From Lepidostoma basale (taxonomy: Eukaryota > Arthropoda > Insecta > Trichoptera > Lepidostomatidae), in NCBI GenBank assembly GCA_022606425.2, contig JAHDVF020000053.1, positions 806,001 to 870,000 of the forward strand: DNA of 64,000 nucleotides. Reading direction: 5' to 3'. The position numbers and the translations under genes are program-made. This document shows, piece after piece, positions 54,675-64,000 of this stretch. The notes beneath the pieces were generated by a model that was not told the DNA's origin, ran no database searches, and saw nothing but the letters and a program-made list of their open reading frames with translations. Numbering within the stretch: position 1 is the stretch's first letter; every line of letters starts with the position of its first letter.

Positions 54675-55407
54675 AATAATATTTTTTAGTTCTTATCGGG
54701 GTCCAGGTATTATTCTAAAAACAAAGGAATTAAATAATTTTTTTGACTTGACGTTAAATTTATTTGATTATTTATAAAATATATTCTTTGATTTTTTAAT
54801 TTCTAAAATTTCGATACTATTCTAAGTTATATTTCTATTATTAATGTAAAAAATTTCATCGCTATTATCTCTATTGAATGAATGATATTTTTCAATGATT
54901 TGACTTACAAATTCAGAAAAGTCATTATTAGAGATACATCTTATGTACTCTTTTATTCTTAATTTAAAGTAACGCCTTTTTTTCCTATTTAAAAAGTTGA
55001 GCAATCATTTTATTTCAGTTTGTAAACTCCCGATTGAATTCATTTATCTTCCTTGTCTTTATTATTTTTTATAAATTTACTTAAACAATTTTTTTATTTA
55101 AAACGTGGGTCTTATGTCACGTGGAAACTGTTTTGAAATTATTTGTTAAATTATTAATGTACTCGTATAAAAATCTACGCCATTGATTATAATATTTTTC
55201 ATTTATCAAGCGTAGTGCGCACTCTTGGTGAAAAGCAATTCCACAGGAAAATAATTACGGCATCGAGGAAAATCAAGGTGCTCGGATATTAATATTTCAT
55301 ATGGTAAACACATTTGGTGGGCATTATTTGACGTAGAGAAACCGATGTTTTGGTAATCAGAAATTTGTATTGATTCTTCGAAATTAAATTAAAAACTAAA
55401 TAAGTAA
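54675..55407. other. AT-rich stretch with an unassigned minus frame
   Basis: 54822-55004 (minus, 60 codons) encodes YFKLRIKEYIRCISNNDFSE and YHSFNRDNSDEIFYINN. No family recognised. Confidence 0.25.
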
Positions 55408-55882
55408 CCTCCAGAGGGGTAAGCAGAAAGAATGGACCGCCACATTGTTCCATTCTGGCATACTTCTCTTGATTTTTTCACATTCATACATCGCGTCATA
55501 CACCCAAGTCGATTTTTCCGACTCCCCACGTGACCGAAATCTAATATTTGATTGATTTGATCATGCCACGTTTACCTCGGCCTTCCTCTAATTCTAGCGC
55601 TGTTCATGTCGTTTACATATACCTTCTTCAACATTCTTCATTAATTCTTTCCATGTGTACAAACCATCTTAACGACCCTTTCATTATTTTGTTCATAACA
55701 CTTTCATTCGCACCGCATTCACTTCTTATATTTGCATTTGACGCTCTATCGCATATAGATTTACTACACATTTGTCTTAGAGATCTCATTCCTACTGCAT
55801 TTATTCTACTTTCATCTTTCTTTTGCCAGTTCCATGCTTCACTTCTATATATAAGGGTCGGCACAAGAACACTGCCATCTTA
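55408..55882 (-). mobile_element. LINE-A fragment
   Basis: Starts in the antisense terminal hairpin (no tail), then antisense GRGKRGM-like, and a 78-codon open frame reading SEAWNWQKKDESRINAVGMR, SECGANESVMNKIMKGSLRW. It is cut at cactgccatcttagc. Confidence 0.65.
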
Positions 55883-55968
55883 GCTTTTTTGGATAAGATT
55901 TTTTTGCGATGACAACTTATACCGAAATTAAATTAAAAGCTACGAAAAATAATGAGAGAGGTACTCAC

Positions 55969-56427
55969 GTGAGTCAGCTGTGGTTGAACTATCTGGCTGA
56001 TTTTTCACGCACTTTACGGCACTTTAGTATGAGACGCGATCCGCACACGACGAAGGATCCGATAACTAATATCGCGAAATAGGCCGCGCACGTGAAACGG
56101 AGTCAGTTAAAATATTCCACATATCACGCATGACAGATTTCCATATTCACGTCACAAACTGTTCCCGCCGCCCCGGAATATGTAATGTCTTCATATCGAA
56201 TACTGTCGGTTCACCCATCGGACGGTATATGTTTTCTGATCGTAAATCTCTCCGAGTCCGGAGCCCGCGGTGTGCTTTCGGCGTGGATGTCCACTTTAAT
56301 GCCAGATTTCGGCGCGAATGTCCACTTTATTGCCAGATTATGCCCGTTACTCCTTCGGGGACCGGCGCTAGAGTATTTGTGTATCGGAAGAAGTCCCCTG
56401 ACCGATGTGCGTCTGCTGACACGAGAT
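55969..56427 (-). other. CpG-rich patch bounded by splice-like signals (candidate exon)
   Basis: On the minus strand the patch is preceded by a strong acceptor-like TTTATTTCCCCCTTACAG (ending 56428) and followed by CAC-GTGAGT (donor-like, 55968-55963); the bounded length is 459 bases. All frames contain stops. The frame from the second base is open for about 70 codons, and its last part gives CAAYFAILVIGSFVVCG then basic residues, like a membrane segment. A 31-bp unit is tandemly repeated (about 56279-56340). Plus-strand frames of 82 and 104 codons also exist. No family recognised. It may be an untranslated exon, a decayed exon or a CpG island. Confidence 0.35.
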
Positions 56428-56999
56428 CTGTAAGGGGGAAATAAAAATCACGTTAAATAAACACTCCAGCTTTTATCGGCACATTAATAATGCTCTTGTG
56501 TAGTTCTCCGTATTTTTTTCTAGAACTCTCGTTTGATTTATTTATTCCCATTTTATGTGGGAAAGTTAACGTCACATTTAATTGTTCGAAAGAAGAATCA
56601 CCCATTAACCTGATTTACAAAGCATTTTAACGAATGATTTTTACTGAGATTTAATAAATTACAATATTCACTTGCTTCAAATTTAGCAAATTTTAATTTT
56701 ATTGAAAAAAAAGTACGGCACCCTCCACATTAAATATGTATTCATGTTTACTGACAAAAAATATAAATAATAATAAAAATGTGATTAAATAATTATCATA
56801 TGATTAAATATGGAGCATTCATTGTTAAATTAAATTGAAAATCAATTTACTATGTAAAGCTATGTACAACTTACGTTAAATAGTTTTCTCTTAGCATTTG
56901 AACTTTTTTACAAATAATGGAACGAAATTTCATTACGAATTGAAGCCTGAATTGAAAATTAAAAACTTCTGTGACGGATCATCGTCCTGAAATGTTAAT

Positions 57000-57220
57000 T
57001 TTCCCGCTCTTCGGTGAAAATATTTTCGAATACGCCGTCTGCGAGAGCGCTCCCGACACAGCGACCGCGCGGCGGGCCGGCTGGCGGGCGAATGATCTGA
57101 TAGTCCGATACTTTTCCACATTCGCAGTTTAAACTTACCGTCCGCGGCTGAAAGCTCGTCCGCACGCATTCAGACAAAACAAAACAACTCAGCAAAAAGT
57201 ATAATTTAATATCACACAAG
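57000..57220 (-). promoter_or_regulatory. CpG-island-like patch with a donor-like site
   Basis: The densest CpG segment of the window (57055-57090, with ccgcgcggcgggccggctgg). On the minus strand a short ATG frame MRADELSAAD is followed by G-GTAAGT (57138-57133), a consensus donor. With the acceptor at 56428 it would make a 710-base first intron. The spliced frame stops after about 43 codons, so coding is not supported. A promoter or 5' untranslated exon is the better guess. Confidence 0.35.
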
Positions 57221-59284
57221 ATTCCGATAGACTAATATGAATTTAGACATTTTGTCGAGGATGAAAATGATTGGAGTCTGTATTTAAGCTTCATCAAACC
57301 GCATTATCCCGACGACAAATGACAAGAAAATCGGCTTTTAGCAACAATGTATTCATTTGGAAATTTGGATCTATTTTTCTTTTAGAATAAGTTTTTTTTG
57401 TATTGTATTTAGAACGTTAAAAGTTTACTTTTCCTTTAATATATGGTTTATGACTCTAAAGACTCTTTGCCGAAAACTTTAACTAATACTTTTCTGCACG
57501 ATTCTTTGATGAGTCAAATAAACATGTGTAATAGCAAGAAGAAACACAAAAGGGTTCCCACCACATACCCGAGGCTGTTATAGGGCGCAGCGGCACCCTT
57601 TCGTCAGCCTCGCTCGTACACTTTCAAGGCCTGTCATGTCCATCCGGGACATACATTTAATTTACGCAAATACAATGGGATACCAGGCCACATTTACTCT
57701 ACTTTGTATTTCCTTCTGTTGTCCCGCACTTCCACAAGTAAACTACTATTTATTTAAAAATATATAATAGAATACTCTATTTTGTAAGATTGTTATTATT
57801 TCTATATTTTTTTTAAATAAACATGTGTAATGTCTAAAAAAAATTGTGACAAGTAGGTAAAAAACAATAAGTTCTCGTATATCTGATTTCACATAAGGCA
57901 TATTTCAGTAGGCAGGCCGATGTTTTGAGTTTCTTATTTTATTTTATTGGATGTGTTCGGTATTTTCTGTTCTCATTCTAGTTTGAATAAATTACTATGC
58001 AGCTGTGTATATTTTCATATTGTTGCTCCACCAGCCACGTAATCGGTTTTTCGACTTTGCGATGGAGTGTGAATTCTTTCGGAGATTAGTATAATGTGTT
58101 TTATGTATGAATACTCCAAACAGCGAAGTATTTTAAATCCAGTTAATATTATCTTCTCTAAGTCAGGATGACTTAACGTTCACCCGTGACATTGTATATT
58201 AAAAATATCAATTTGTTCATAATAATACGATACTTACATATTGTTTCTTGAACTATACTTCTAAATGCAAAGTAGTCATATTAGTCAATTAAAAAAATAT
58301 TAAACAATACTATTATAGAATTTGACGATGTTTCAGATCAGAAGTCACCTAATAAAAAAACAAATTTCTAAAAGCAATAATTCTCAAATAATTAATACAA
58401 ATAATATCATTGGTTTTCTAAAAGTTTTGTCATATTTTAAGGGAGTGTCATGTTTTGCTATCTTCTGGTAAAAGCGAGCCTAATTCTATCAACCAACTTA
58501 AACCAGTCGGAGCTAAAAAATCAAAGGGTTATTATACAAAAATCAAAGGGTTATATATAAAAAAGTAAACGTAATATATATTATACGTTTTTGAATTTAT
58601 TAATTCAATTAAATAGTTCATTGTTTTGTCTGAAACCCTATGATACTTCACCATTATTAAATACTAAATTATAAAATGCTGTTTTTATGGTAACACAAAA
58701 TAAAATGTCGCGACAAATATTTTTTTTAAATTGTGATACAATTAAAACTGCGTTTTATTATTAAACAGTTAATTAATTAAATTATTTATTTTCTTTACTT
58801 ACGATGAACTTATACTAAGAAGTTTTAATTAACAACATCAATGCTTAGATACAAGTTTCAAACGATTCGCTTTTCATAAATTCCAATCAGTTTAAAGTTT
58901 TTGTAACTTTATATTTTAACTAAATATGTAAAAAGTATAAAATGTAAAGCTTTTGTTTGCATTTACAGTACGCCAAGAACTAGGAAAAACATTTTTCTTT
59001 GTCAGGGGGTATTTTGTGTCATTTATAACTGTGTTTTCATAGACAAACTACTTTTCTAAGTGTCTCGTCTGTGATTTACGGGGAGAGAACGTAAACCCAA
59101 AACGGGTTCAACCGTTTCCTTCAATTAGTCTAAAGAAATTCGCGGAATCCTTTTCGAATTACGTTTACAAAACCAAGTGTTCATTTTTTTTACAAAGTGT
59201 TATTGTGTTTTCTATAAATTATTATTTCGAGCCGAAAAAAAAACAAAATAATGCCTAACCAAACGACGGCCTACACCGCAAATT

Positions 59285-59290
<6 letters not shown>
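57221..59290. other. AT-rich stretch; unique patch 57540-57740; decayed g1 scrap
   Basis: 57540-57740 is less AT-rich (ccgaggctgttatagggcgc) and has no partner in the window. 58655-58770 holds decayed g1 tails (tatggtaacac, tgtcgcgacaa, ttgtgatacaa) as a palindrome. No supported frame. Confidence 0.35.
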
Positions 59291-59650
<360 letters not shown>

Positions 59651-59805
59651 TGCTTCAATATTTGGTCGACGGTTTACCTGCTTCGATTACTGCCAGTTTA
59701 TTAGACACATTTTGAGTTTTAAAAAATAGTTCTTTTCAAATAAATAAATAAAAACTACATTGCCAGGCTTATACAATAAGTTTTCATGTTCAATAAATTA
59801 TTCAC

Positions 59806-60242
59806 TAACTAACTAAATAATCATCACACTTTTCTTTCCTGACAATTTTTTCTCGCTTCTTCAACATTCATACATCGTGTCATGCACGCGCGTAAATTTC
59901 TCTCACTCCTCACGTGGCCGATATTTAATATTTGATTTATTTGATCGTGCTACGTTTTCCTCGGTCTTCCCCTATTTCGAGTTCCATTTACATCGTTAAA
60001 ATATACTTTTTTACCATTCTTTCTTCATTAATTTTTTCCATGTGTCCAAACCATCCTAATGATCCTTTCATTACTTTGTTCATTATACCATCATTCGCAC
60101 CGCATTTACTTCTTATATTATCATTCGACACTATCATACACAGAGTATCTACACATTTGTCTAAGAGATCTAATTTATACTGCAATTATTCTACTTTAAT
60201 TCTTCTTTTGCCAGTTTTATGCTTCGCTTCCATACACAAGGG
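59806..60242 (-). mobile_element. LINE-A fragment
   Basis: (CTAA)n tail joined by deletion to antisense RRACMTRCMNVEEARE, the GRPRKT region, MNKVMKGSLGWFGHMEKINE and EAWNWQK-like, ending at ttccatacacaagggtaa. Confidence 0.7.
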
Positions 60243-60331
60243 TAATAATAATTTATTGTAAGTAATAATTGAAAATATTACTAAATTTAGCTTTATTGTA
60301 AATTTGGTACAAATACATTTTTATCGATATA

Positions 60332-61653
60332 CGAGGTCTGTTCAAAAAGTATCGCGAATTTTATATTTTTTCAAAAAGTATTTATTTATTCATGAATATC
60401 TATTTTGTCCCCATCAAAGTAATTCCCCTCGGATATAATACATTTATGCCAACGTTTTTTCCAATCCTCGAAGCACTTAAGAAAATCATTTTTTGTGATC
60501 TTGTTCAGCTCCTCCTTCGATGCCGTCTTTATCTCCTCAATCGTGGCGTAGCGTCGTCCTTTCATGGGCCTCTTCAGTTTTGGAAACAGGAAAAAGTCAC
60601 AGGGGGCCAGGTCTGAGGAATACGGTGGCTGCGGCACCATTACTGTGTTGTTTTTGGCCAAATATTCGCGCACAAGCAACGATGTGTGAGCAGGGGCGTT
60701 ATCATGGGGCAAAAGCCAGTTTTTGTTCTTCCACAAATCCGGGCGTTTCTGGCGGATTGCTTCGCGCAAATTGCGCATAACTTGCAGGTAATATTCCTTA
60801 TTGACCGTACTACCCTGTGGCAAGAACTCATGATGCACCACGCCCCTGCAATCGAAGAAAACTGTGAGCAAAACCTTCACGTTCGACCGAACTTGGCGCG
60901 CTTTTTTTGGTCTTGGCTCATGCGGCAGCTTCCATTGGGATGATTGAGCTTTGGTTTCCACGTCATAACCATAAACCCATGATTCGTCACTAGTTATGAC
61001 CCTCTGGAGCACATTTGGGTCGTCACGGACCGAGTCCAACATCTCCTGAGCAATGTTAACGCGATGCTGTTTTTGGTCGAAATTGAGCAATTTTGGCACG
61101 AATTTCGCGGCGACCCGACTCATGCCCAAATCATTGGTTAAAATCGAATGGCACGAGCCAATCGATATGTTTAGGTCCTCAGCAACTTCTCTAACGGTGA
61201 TTCGACGATTGGCTAATACTATTTTCTTCACTTTATCAATGTTTTCGTCTGTTGTTGACGTGCTCGGGCGTCCGGCACGCTCTTCGTCGTTCATATCTTC
61301 TCGGCCCTCTGAGAACATTTTGTACCACCGATAAACGTTGCTTTGGTCCAAGGTAGCTTCACCATATGCCACAGTCAACATTCGAAATGCGTCCGCGCAC
61401 TTTATTTTGTTTTTCACACAAAATTTGATACAGATTCTTTGATACATTTTTTGGAATAGGCAAAAATCGAAGACGAGCCAAAACACATCCAAGCAAAACA
61501 GCTGTCAAAAATTAACTAAACATTCAAAATGGCCGACCTTGTCAGCATAAGTAAGGGACATAAGTATCAACATAACGCTACAAAAAAATCAAAAATCAAA
61601 TATACGTAGCCAGCGGAAATTCAAAATTCGCGATACTTTTTGAACAGACCTCG
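60332..61653. mobile_element. mariner transposon, full length
   Basis: 1322 bp, flanked by TA on both sides (60330-60331 and 61654-61655). Terminal inverted repeats are identical over 31 bp, starting cgaggtctgttcaaaaagta and ending gcgaatttt. Encodes one transposase on the minus strand. Full length plus perfect ends point to a young insertion. Confidence 0.95.
60386..61447 (-). CDS. mariner transposase (DD34D)
   Basis: Catalyses cut-and-paste transposition into TA sites, acting in the nucleus. The frame opens at 61492, but the ATG at 61447 (MYQRICIKFCV) gives 353 residues, the usual size; the upstream 15 codons are probably untranslated. N-terminal helix-turn-helix DNA-binding half: ADAFRMLTVAYGEATLDQSN, then ERAGRPSTS, DENIDKVKKIV, ITVREVAEDLNISIGSCHSI. 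Catalytic half: TSDESWVYGYD (Asp 154), LLPHDNAPAHTSLL (Asp 249), YSSDLAPCDFFLFPKLK (Asp 284); 34 residues separate the last two Asp, as in mariner. No stop or frameshift. Deviations from common motifs: FVPKLL for WVPHEL and YSSDL for YSPDL; they may lower activity. Subfamily perhaps vertumnana-like, by residue style only. Confidence 0.93.
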   Translation of the reverse strand: MYQRICIKFCVKNKIKCADAFRMLTVAYGEATLDQSNVYRWYKMFSEGREDMNDEERAGRPSTSTTDENIDKVKKIVLANRRITVREVAEDLNISIGSCHSILTNDLGMSRVAAKFVPKLLNFDQKQHRVNIAQEMLDSVRDDPNVLQRVITSDESWVYGYDVETKAQSSQWKLPHEPRPKKARQVRSNVKVLLTVFFDCRGVVHHEFLPQGSTVNKEYYLQVMRNLREAIRQKRPDLWKNKNWLLPHDNAPAHTSLLVREYLAKNNTVMVPQPPYSSDLAPCDFFLFPKLKRPMKGRRYATIEEIKTASKEELNKITKNDFLKCFEDWKKRWHKCIISEGNYFDGDKIDIHE

Positions 61654-61661
61654 TATGTAAA

Positions 61662-61914
61662 GATTCTAACGATGTCAATGGAACCAGAAATAGAGGAAGA
61701 CCGAGGAAAACGTGGCACGATCAAATAAATCAAATATTGAATGTCGGCCATGTGAGGAGTTAGAAAAATCGACGCGCGTGCATGACACGATGCATGAATG
61801 TTGAGGAAGCGAGAGAAATATGTCAGGAAAGAAAAGTGTGGCAGTCCATTCTTGCTGCCTACTCCTTCGGGGAGATGGCGTGATTGTTAGTTAGTTAGTT
61901 AGTTAGTTAGTTTA
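61662..61914 (+). mobile_element. LINE-A 3' fragment with long (GTTA)n tail
   Basis: VNGTRNRGRPRKTWHDQINQ, RRACMTRCMNVEEAREI, LAAYSFGEMA-stop, hairpin, then six GTTA units. It starts 8 bases right of the mariner, so the original left part may have been interrupted or lost. Confidence 0.75.
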
Positions 61915-62017
61915 TTATATTTTGCAATAGAAAACTAAAAAAATCATATCTCGTTAAAATTAAAAAAATCAAATGATTTTACTGAAATCTCTTGATGGAA
62001 GTTCAATTTAAATAATG

Positions 62018-62199
62018 ATTAAATAAAACGATGTTTTTTAACTATTTCCACTTTTGTCTTTATTTAGACAGCGACCGGTTTCGCCAGGCTTGCTGGCATC
62101 GACAGATCAGTCTGTCGATGCCAGCGAGCCTGGCGAAACCGGTCGCTGTCTAAATAAAGACAAAAGTGGAAGTAGTTAAAAAACATCGTTTTATTTAAT
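62018..62199. repeat. 182-bp near-perfect palindrome, two divergent g3 motifs
   Basis: Arms 62018-62106 and 62111-62199 (89 bases each, two mismatches) around the spacer TCAG. Right motif (+, 62108-62148): helix I CAGT/GCTG, CTGTCGA, extra T, helix II GCCAG/CTGGC, loop CGAGC, GAAA, CCGG, TC. Left motif (-) is the mirror. The fourth core base is U instead of A in every g3 copy that can be read. The tail ctaaataaagacaaaagtgg contains AATAAA. Confidence 0.75.
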
Positions 62200-62536
62200 A
62201 ATAATTTTAAAAAATCATACTATGAAGCGTTAACTGTAAAGTAAATATATTTAATACACTACCTGCAGAGATGTTAAACTGAATTAATCCGGTTAATTTC
62301 ATACAGTTGCGATTTTAGTATAGTATAAACAAAGCAACTAAGCTCGATGAGTTATTTCTGCCTATTTTCGACAAAACAGTCATAATTGAAAGGAAAACAA
62401 TACCAGCATTAATACAAGTTAGAGTACTGATTCGGTAACAAAGGGTAGGTAAATAATAACCCTTCATATTTGTCAGCTCTCTCGAATGTATAAATATTAA
62501 TTTTATAATTACTTAAACGTATCTCCCTCTTCATAA
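62200..62536. other. AT-rich stretch, nothing recognised
   Basis: No supported frame or repeat. Confidence 0.35.
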
Positions 62537-62630
62537 GTTTCAACCCTAGGGATTAGTTTGCAGCAAAGTCTATTAATATCTTCGCTGGTACTTGAGGTGC
62601 TAATTGCGGCTTTTAAATGTGGTAGTTTAA
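62537..62630 (-). mobile_element. LINE-B 3' end scrap
   Basis: agtttcaaccctagggatta and tttgcagcaaag match the 3' ends of LINE-B at 29.07 and 47.81 kb. Confidence 0.5.
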
Positions 62631-63190
62631 GTGTCCACAAATGACTCCACCCCAATCTTGCTCCACGGTATCCCCCTTGTGACTACGACCAGCTTTTGCT
62701 ACCTCGGTAGTATGAGGGCAGACTCGATAAGGCAAGAGGAGCTTTCCATATGCTTCGCCCTATATGGCGTTCCAGTATCATTTCGAGAAACCTCAAGCTC
62801 CAAATATTCAGCAGTAGCGTTAAAAGTGCACTGCTGTGCGGATGTGTGACTTAGAAATCTACCGCGGATGTTATTGGTTAACTTCAGGTGTTTATAAACT
62901 GGTGCCTTCGTTCAATATTAAAGATCTATTGGCCCCAAACATTGTCAAATGCCGTTCTCTGAACCATGGCAGGCAAAAAGCCAATTAGAGAACAAGTCGC
63001 TAGACGCAAATGGGAGTAGATCGGTCACACTCTGAGTCGGAACCCAGCCTGCATCACTCAGGGCGCACTAGACTGTTGGAAAGAGAAAGCGAGGCAGACC
63101 TAGAGCCACCTGGAGAAGAACCCTGCAGGACGAGGTTAAGGTAGCAGGCCTCATGACGAGTGACAGGACAAAAATAAGAAGAAGAATGTG
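62631..63190 (+). mobile_element. LINE-C C-terminal fragment
   Basis: In changing frames: TTTSFCYLGS, NLKLQIFSSSVKSALLCGCV, NWCLRSILKIYWPQTLSN, PIREQVARRKWE-stop-IGHTLSRNPACIT, and a GRPRATWRR-like segment. This matches the order of the post-RT domain in RTE/CR1-like LINEs (LYG-type, WIGHTLRR, GRPxxTWRR). Stops throughout. Confidence 0.6.
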
Positions 63191-63284
63191 GTAGTTTCCC
63201 ATTGCTTTCCACATGTTTGTATACCACAGGTTATTTGAACCAAATTATTGTAAATATCTTTTAAGGTTTTAATTCTCATGACAT
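63191..63284. other. Short spacer
   Basis: Nothing recognised. Confidence 0.3.
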
Positions 63285-63450
63285 GTCATATGCAGCTAGT
63301 CCATCGCCATTTTTACTGCCATGTGAGGCCAGACCAGACTAGAGACAGTGAAATATATTTTTTTCACACTGTCACCGCCGGGAATCGAACCCGGGACCTT
63401 CGGTGTCTCAGTCATAGATGTTGCCACCTTGCCACAAAGGCCGTCAAACG
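63285..63450 (-). mobile_element. tRNA-derived SINE
   Basis: Minus: A-box-like GGCCTTTGTGGC (63442-63431), B box GGTTCGATTCC (63391-63381), then GGTGACAGTGTG and a body shared with 35.05 kb. The 60-codon minus frame (VPGSIPGGDS) is a SINE read-through, not a gene. Confidence 0.7.
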
Positions 63451-63639
63451 TGTATGTAACGTAATATTTACTTTGCATTAAACAATTATTTCGGTAATGT
63501 AATTACTCACAATGGTGTTCTCGTACCAACCCTATTGATTAAAAGCGACCGATGTTACTAGTGAACATATTATAGATAAAATTATTATACATGTATTGGA
63601 GATGAGCTTTCTTCGACGATTGTGTGTTAAGTAAATAAA

Positions 63640-64000
63640 TGCAATTTGTTTTTTGAATGTATACAAATACTTGTAGACAAATTCTGGATTTTACAAATTG
63701 CCGGTTAATCTTTTTTTAGGATTAATTGTATTTCCATAGAGATGAAGATGTCAATTGTTTTTTTTTTTTTTGGAAACAGAATATGTTGGCCGAGGCGTTT
63801 ACACGACTTATGACCTGTCATTGGTTGGGTTAAGCGATCGCTTTATGTAACCACATATATTTTTAATATATATGATATATATCTTTGATATTTTAAATAG
63901 ATGGCGCTAGTGTAGATTGACCTAAAAAATGTGAAGTGTGTCTCAACATAGTAGCATATACGAGTATGGAGTAGGACAACATAGTAGCTCGTATACATCT
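63640..64000. repeat. Repeat E, inverted composite at the window edge
   Basis: 63650-63855 is repeat E in minus orientation (from gaatgtatacaaatacttgt and aggattaattgtatttccat to gcgatcgctttatgta). It then switches at about 63890 to plus orientation, agatggcgctagtgtagatt to gtgtctcaacatagtagcat, running to the window end. Confidence 0.6.

Noticed and set aside
56130..56444. Plus-strand 104-codon frame as the coding strand of the CpG-rich patch
   Set aside because: Two plus frames and one minus frame are open over the same bases; splice-like signals favour the minus strand and no homology decides.
60392..61334. Plus-strand frames of 74-93 codons in the mariner
   Set aside because: Antisense shadows of the transposase frame, which has all catalytic motifs.
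61870..61914. (TTAG)n as interstitial telomere repeats
   Set aside because: The tetranucleotide always follows the LINE-A stop codon and TGG; insect telomeres are typically TTAGG.
63381..63442. Functional tRNA gene
   Set aside because: A and B boxes are present, but no cloverleaf closes; better explained as a SINE.

Overview
The window looks like AT-rich nuclear DNA of an arthropod, probably an insect. It holds a mariner transposase, a tRNA-derived SINE, several non-LTR retrotransposon lineages, Penelope-like endonuclease fossils and intron-like splice signals. There is no prokaryotic gene layout. No complete host gene can be called; nearly everything recognisable is transposable-element sequence at different stages of decay. 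The species cannot be fixed from the sequence.

Layout. 0.6-3.5 kb: LINE-D and LINE-H 3' ends and two foldback repeats. 3.7-9 kb: hammerhead-ribozyme-like motifs and large palindromes, mixed with LINE-A remnants and repeat E. 9.1-10.7 kb: an uninterrupted RTE-type reverse-transcriptase fragment nested in an antisense LINE-J remnant, between 48-bp direct repeats. 10.8-17.4 kb: LINE-A copies and a Penelope-like GIY-YIG endonuclease fossil (13.7-14.2 kb) followed by a hammerhead-like motif. 17.4-31 kb: LINE-A copies (some with 11-13 bp target-site duplications), a second GIY-YIG fossil plus hammerhead-like motif (27.6-28.2 kb), LINE-B and an exact 86-bp tandem duplication. 31-40 kb: a 1000-bp TTAA-flanked element, a LINE-A cluster, a SINE and a GC-richer LTR-like island. 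41-55 kb: a TIR element, LINE-D/H/A/B and jockey-like fragments, and more hammerhead-like motifs. 55.96-57.2 kb: the best candidate for host-gene sequence, a CpG-rich patch with splice-like signals on the minus strand. 59.3 kb: a long (TA)n tract. 60.3-61.7 kb: a nearly intact mariner. 62.0-62.2 kb: a near-perfect 182-bp palindrome with two divergent hammerhead-like motifs. 62.5-64 kb: LINE-B and LINE-C ends, a SINE and repeat E.

Two systems dominate. (1) LINE-A has about 24 fragments whose ORF ends in a conserved CCCC-loop-GGGG hairpin, a stop codon and then immediately a (GTTA)n or (GTT)n tail. (2) Short motifs of the form CTGANGA / one extra A or T / hairpin / GAAA / self-complementary word / TH recur in at least six sequence groups. 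They are mostly arranged as divergent pairs inside palindromes, and in two places lie just downstream of Penelope-like endonuclease remnants. I read these as type I, probably dimer-forming, hammerhead ribozymes of Penelope-like elements. Labels LINE-A, -B, -C, -D, -H, -J, repeat E, repeat I and groups g1-g6 are local names used only here. No similarity search or folding program was run; all identities and counts are by eye.
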